Assembly: GCA_020746105.1 (NCBI GenBank) | Contig: CM036617.1 | Span: 174,310,412 to 174,374,411, forward strand | DNA from: Trogon surrucura | Lineage: Eukaryota; Chordata; Aves; Trogoniformes; Trogonidae | Direction: 5' to 3' | Length of the DNA stretch: 64,000 nucleotides | In this document: piece by piece, positions 58,642 to 64,000 of the stretch | Numbering within the stretch: the stretch's first letter is position 1 | Layout: every line of letters starts with the position of its first letter | Notes under the pieces: generated by a model | The model's database searches: none | What the model saw: the letters and a program-made list of their open reading frames with translations, nothing else | What the model was told of the DNA's origin: nothing | Translations under genes and position numbers: made by a program

Positions 58642-61600
58642 GAAGAATAATAAATAGACGTTTTCTTGACCTCACTTGTATAAATAGAAATGGGCAAATT
58701 CTAGCCCTAACTCACAAAGTCAAAAAAAGAGAAAAGCTAAATAGGTTAGATGAATGAAAATACCAACAAAACCAGCTACTAACTCTTAAAAGCGAATGAA
58801 AATGCCTATAGAAGTCCAACAGAATTTGATATGTCCCAACTACTCTACTGAATATTGTGTGTGCAATTATGAATCCCATGGACAAGTGCATGTTCCCTAG
58901 ATTCTAACAGCTCACTCAGTTCCTGGTGAATACATCTAAATTATGGACAAAAATGCATAGAGACTAACATTAGGGTTTTTCTGGTCACATGTTCATATCA
59001 CGCCTTTAACGGGCATGAAGTTGGCACTAAATTGTAGGCACATACTGGACAAGAACAGAGAACTATCTGCCAGGTGACCTTGGTGAGCTCTTGATAATGG
59101 TCTGGCGTACATTTCCAGTCTTGGTTACACCAGGAGATAAAGCACTTTGAGATGACCACCAACGCCCTCAAGTGAATATTATTAGACTCCAAGAAAAGAT
59201 AAAACACACATTTGCCCAAGGAAGAATCATAAAATCATAGAATGACCTGGATATCTTGAAGTCGGATATAAAAGTAAACAAGACTTTTTTTTTCTTATAG
59301 AAAAAAATCCAGATCTCACCAAACCATGTACAAATTTCAGTTTCTACATTGTCAATAATCATTTGGCTCCAGCAGAAAAAAAAACACCAAACAACTCTTG
59401 ACAGAAGACCAAAAAAAATCCACCATTTTTTTTTTGTTATTTATAACTGCAGGATAGTCACTACTATTAACTTTAAGGATGAGTTTATCTACATTTTAAG
59501 CATGTTGTTTAGCTATTCCAGTGCATTGCAAATCTGTTTTACTTCATCTGTCTGTATCATGTATATACTGTTTACATTACTGAAAGGACAAACTATTATG
59601 TAAACATTTTTAAAGTGCTTCCTTTCAAATCAAAGTATGTTTGTTTTTATAAAGTTAAACAGAGCTAGTGATTGTAACAAATCAGACTTTGTCAAAGTAT
59701 ATTCAGTAATTGTATGGTATATGGAGCCTAGCTCAACCAGTGTTTCTAAGTCCAAAAATCGTTAGGTATTGTTTGTATATGTTGCTCATCTAACACTTTA
59801 GTTCAGACTTTTCATAAGCCTCCTTAGTTTAAAAAGTGAATAAGCCTGCATCAGTTGCCAGAAGTTTATAGATCAGATTAATTTTAGGGCATCTTGTTTA
59901 TTTCTGTGTTAGACAGTAAACTTGCCAATATTTTGTAAGTTTTGCTCTCTGGTAACATTTCTCAATTCAGATTTTAAAAGATTAGCTACTTCAATGAATT
60001 TCATGTGCAACAAATGTCATTTGACTTTTTCTACATTTAGAGGGACATTTTAGAGGGACATGTATCATTTATTTCTATGTAAACATTTTTCTGATATGAA
60101 GATTTTCTGGCAGTTATTGTGTTCGATGTTAATACAGACCCAAAGTGTGTTTTTTTAATGGATCCATTTTCATCTTCATTCATTAGGTTGTTGTTTATGA
60201 AGGGTGGGCTTTGGGCAGGTGAATAGATTTCTTTTGAACGGAACCAGACATTAAGATCTAATCAAGAGTGTCTCTAATGTGAACAAACAGATCAATGTGT
60301 GGACAGAGTTTTCCAGAATAGACTAGCACATCTGCTAACAGAAAGTTTTGAAAACATCAGGCTGTCAGTGCACACTATGGAGTACCTCTTGTGCTATGTA
60401 AAAACTGACTCATAAATCTTTATATTTGCTATTGCATCCAATTTCCTTAGTGATTTCTCTTGCTCTTTCCTCATTTATCCTGCCTTTCTCTTATCTCAAT
60501 ATTATTTATTTTTTTACATGCTCTACCAGTTGTCTCTGGTCTCCTGTTTTGGTGTCTCAGAAGATCCGGTGTGCTGCCACTCAGGACTCCAAGAAAATGG
60601 CACGGCTCATCAATTTATGGAAAAGGAGGGACAAAAAACTAAATACATTGATATGTAGCTACATTCCTCTTGTCCTAGTTAGTCTCCTGAACACTCAGAG
60701 TATGCCTTACAAGGAAAACAGATGAGTGCTATTCTAAGTGTCCTGACTCCTTGCAGATTATGTGGAAATTTGAGCATAGAACTCCTGAGAAAACTGGGAT
60801 TTTACTATTCTTTTCTGAATAGAAAGTCTCATGACATTTTGACAGAGGTTGTGCAGGATGCATCTGGCACACATAATGAAGAAGGTGTTGACGATGTTAG
60901 TATCTGATCTGTTATGTGAAGGCATTTTACGCTCAGGCAATTGAAACTATATTTTACATCCATGTAGTATGCAAATAATATGACACTGTCTGCTATTATT
61001 TGACTATAGCCAATGGTGTGTGTCACTGATACCACAAGTTGATATCTGAATCCTGAAAATGTCCCTATATTTCTGAGAAAGGTGTCAGCACCCCCTTTGA
61101 ACCTAGGGCAGAGTAACAGAATTCAGTTGTAATGCATCCTTCCTGGGAAGCCTCCCAAGTTGTGGTTTACACAATTATGAATATTCTGGATTGGGCACAA
61201 CAGTGAAATTTGGAGGTTGTCAAAACTGTCCACACACCAGGAAATTACAGAGAAGAGATAGTCATATGTTTCTCATATCCAAATATTCTTATCAGTATTT
61301 TTCATGTGCATTATCAAGGAGAAAACTTGAAAGATGTCCTCTCCAGCTGATCAGTCATTACCTGATAACTCTTGAGGGATTATGAGCTCCACTTAGGCAC
61401 TGTATTCTCTACATTTAAAGGCTCAAAAAAAGTCTTCTATTTAAAGCAATATTGTGCAAAATTGCATAATAACACCTATATTAGAAGGTTTCAGCTATGT
61501 TCTTCTGCATTTGAAGGTTCTGCAATTGGTAGAAATTGTTTCTTTGCCAAAGAGGATGAAATCACACTAGCCTGCTGATGAAGTTGTCTCCAGGGATCAG

Positions 61601-63452
61601 AGTCTCTTGTCATCCAAAAGCCAAATCTGTTAGCAAGACAAAGGCTTTCAAAAAATCACTACCTGTGTCTTTCTCTTCATTCAAAAGTACATTCAGGAAG
61701 ATAAGCTAAATCATCCAAGGGGACACACCACAATATCAAAGTCATCTTTTGATGCCCTTTCCACTCACACAGAAATTCATGCGCACACAATAAGTGTTTG
61801 TTTTGGCACACTTGTTTTGTTTTTTTTTCAGAAATAGAAATAAGCTGGAAATAGATATAAAAACAGAAATAACATTTGCTTCCATGTGTAAATCCTTACA
61901 TGAGTACAAGTGTTATTAAAAGCATTAAATGAATGAATACCATCATATAGCTCACAAAAAGACCCAAAGTCTGGAAAACAAACATTGGTTGAATAGTTGT
62001 TCTTCCCACTGTTTTGAACCATGTATGTACTGAGGATGTTCAGGCTGCAGTCCAAAGTAGACAGACTGAGATGAGAGGTCCTCTTCATCACTTATGCTTA
62101 GTCAATTCCGATTGTGGATCAACCCTGTCAATATTACTTGGTATTTTCCACTTAGCCTTTGGCTTTCTTTCATTATCGGAGCTCCAGCTAGACTTAACCA
62201 GGTTGTTTTTAACCATAATATTTTCTCATGGTTTTATTTTCTACCACATCTAATTCCCACATCCACATTTCTCAGGCACCGATTCTTATAGGTTGCTACT
62301 CCTTGGGTCTTGTGTCATGAAATTCTGGGAAAAAAAACACAACTATGTGAATGTTCTGGTGGTCACTCATTCTGAGGGAGTTCTGGTGGCGATTCACTTT
62401 CCAGTCATTTGTTCCAGCTTCACATTTCCATCCTTGTCTTCTCTTCTGCTCTAGTTTGCTCCCATCTGCTTTCTGATGTGCAGCTGAACAAAGTCTAGGA
62501 AATGAATGTATGAGTAAGCGTGTGTGCCTACATGCATGTATATAACAGAAAAGAAAAATTAATGTGAGATAAACTGCAGTTAGAAATCTTTTTTGTTCAT
62601 TGCTTTACAGTATGATGTAGAAGCATAAAAGGAAGAAGGAAACAAATATATTAATTTTTTTTCTTCTAGATAATTTTTTGATGTAGGCCTTTAAGCTGTG
62701 GATGTAAAGGGCAGGAATACAACTGACATAGCTGAAAATTGTTCAGGAATGGCTTTCTAGTGTGGGGTACTAACAATACAACATTTGTTGGAAAATGAGA
62801 CAAACATTGTATACTGGTAGCTTAACAAAATACATGAATGTAGTGAAAGATAAAAGTAATCAGACCCATTACTGCATAAGTGACTCCTCTATGTACAAAG
62901 ACCTGAAAGCAGTTACAGAATAGAGTACTGATACATGATACTCGTATTGCCATGGTATTTTAAAAATAGCTGAGGAACATAAAGAGGAAATGAGAGAAAA
63001 ATATGTGTATCTAGAGGACATTTTTGCTACTGCTGTTTTTCTAATTTGTTTGGTTTTAATTCCTTAAATAAATCTTTCTGGCTTTCACTTATACTCTGAT
63101 CTGTTCCCTCATGTTTAGTGCACTGGATTAAAATCTCTACAACACAAAAGGTCACACTGGCATCTTCTCAGGAACCAGAGAGTTACAATGAATTTACATA
63201 TTCATTTAAATGAAATTATTTGAAATTTGCACAAGCTTAGCTTCTTCCTAACTTTTCAGAGAGAATAAATAAGATTTCTTTAAATCAGCATTAATTTGCC
63301 TTCTCAAATTTTCTGAATATTTTATTTCATTATTTTATGTTATTTTAATTGTTTATTTATTTCCTTATTATGTCAGAAGTGAGATATTTCAGACTGAATC
63401 AGTTCAGAAAAAAAGAAAATTGTCATCTACACTGAAAGGCAAAAATATCTGT
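58642..63452. other. Unique AT-rich DNA with one CR1 scrap
   Basis: Apart from the scrap at 59225-59256, about 4.8 kb of unique sequence with no recognised gene. The 99-codon frame at 60426-60725 is not supported by any motif. Confidence 0.45.
59225..59256 (-). mobile_element. CR1 3'-end scrap
   Basis: aatcataaaatcatagaatg is a CR1 tail on the minus strand with almost no 3' UTR attached. Confidence 0.6.
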
Positions 63453-63505
63453 GAATCAGAGAATCATAGTATTATAGAATGTCTTAGGTTGGAAGGGACC
63501 ACATG
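63453..63505 (-). mobile_element. CR1 3'-end scrap
   Basis: Tail-like gaatcagagaatcatagtat followed by ggttggaagggaccacatg marks the last ~50 bp of a minus-strand CR1. Homology stops before ORF2. Confidence 0.75.
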
Positions 63506-64000
63506 ATAACACTTCTCTCATACAAGAGTATAGGTTTATTTTTAATGTTAGCATATGCTTGATAAGTAAATAGTGAAACAGAACTTGTTATTTAGAGAGA
63601 TTTTTTTGGTGTCAGAATGTAAAGAAAGAGGTTAAGCATTGCTTTTTTTCTGGGCAGCTCTATGCAGCGTATGCAACAGCGCTTCACATTCAGAGCCAAT
63701 CTGTCCACCTAAGTAGGATGTCTGAGAACAGGCCAACAACCTCTACTGTCCTGCAGTGTGGCTCATTAAGAGACATTTTATTTTTTTAAAATATGCTTGA
63801 CCATATGTGCCTGTAGCCTCTTGACAAAAATAGAAATGATCAAAAAGTATTCCATTCTTTTTACCTATAGTTTTGCAAGGTATCATGACTGTGCAACAAG
63901 GCATCTTTTTAATTCTGTTCCTCTGAAGAAAAAGATGTATTTAAATAAGAATATATTTTAAATGCTTGTTAGTGTCCATTTGAGTTTGTGTGTAATGAGT
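63506..64000. other. Unique AT-rich DNA
   Basis: No feature recognised to the window end. Confidence 0.5.

Overview
The window looks like intergenic or deep-intronic DNA from a bird, most likely a songbird (passerine). It is AT-rich and has no convincing host protein-coding gene. The bird assignment rests on the many CR1 non-LTR retrotransposon copies with the diagnostic 8-bp 3' tail (attctgtg/attctatg repeats) and on ERV LTRs with avian-type ends (TGTCCTGGTTTGACC...). The passerine assignment rests on one tRNA-Ile-headed, CR1-tailed SINE at 11182-11366, which matches my recollection of TguSINE1. No database search was possible, so family names come from recognition.

Layout. 1-9.4 kb: unique AT-rich sequence with three 3'-truncated CR1 copies (1.85-2.54 +, 7.96-8.52 -, 8.64-9.37 -). 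11.0-11.5 kb: the SINE nested in an old CR1. 13.97-16.08 kb: two LTRs on the minus strand, the first interrupted by a CR1 and the second a solo LTR with a perfect 5-bp target duplication. 16.48-18.61 kb: the longest plus-strand CR1 (2.1 kb, broken ORF2). 19.8-27.2 kb: CR1 scraps, a candidate splice-bounded noncoding exon (20357-20449) and a 1.6-kb minus-strand CR1. 28.1 kb: a perfect 27-unit TCTCC microsatellite. 32.1-38.4 kb: a solo ERVL-type LTR, an old endonuclease-containing CR1 split by a decayed LTR, and a further solo LTR with a 3 x 32-bp internal repeat. 39.4-48.2 kb: four CR1 copies, one with the longest open frame in the window (306 aa). 50.7-58.6 kb: an old CR1, an internally deleted Tc1-type DNA transposon with ~210-bp inverted repeats, a second copy of the 1.2-kb solo LTR, and a young CR1 broken by one base. 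58.6-64 kb: unique sequence plus two CR1 scraps.

Nothing here forms a working pathway. The elements record successive insertions: CR1 and ERVs into unique DNA, CR1 into an LTR, an LTR into a CR1, a SINE into a CR1, and a CR1 tail inside a Tc1 relic. All six LTRs lie on the minus strand, and the two candidate splice-bounded exons are on the plus strand. This weakly suggests a plus-strand host transcript, possibly a long noncoding RNA, crossing the region. I found no undescribed biological system that I can defend. The best leads are the Tc1 relic in a bird genome, CR1 copies sharing a tail-like insertion inside ORF2, and the candidate exons.
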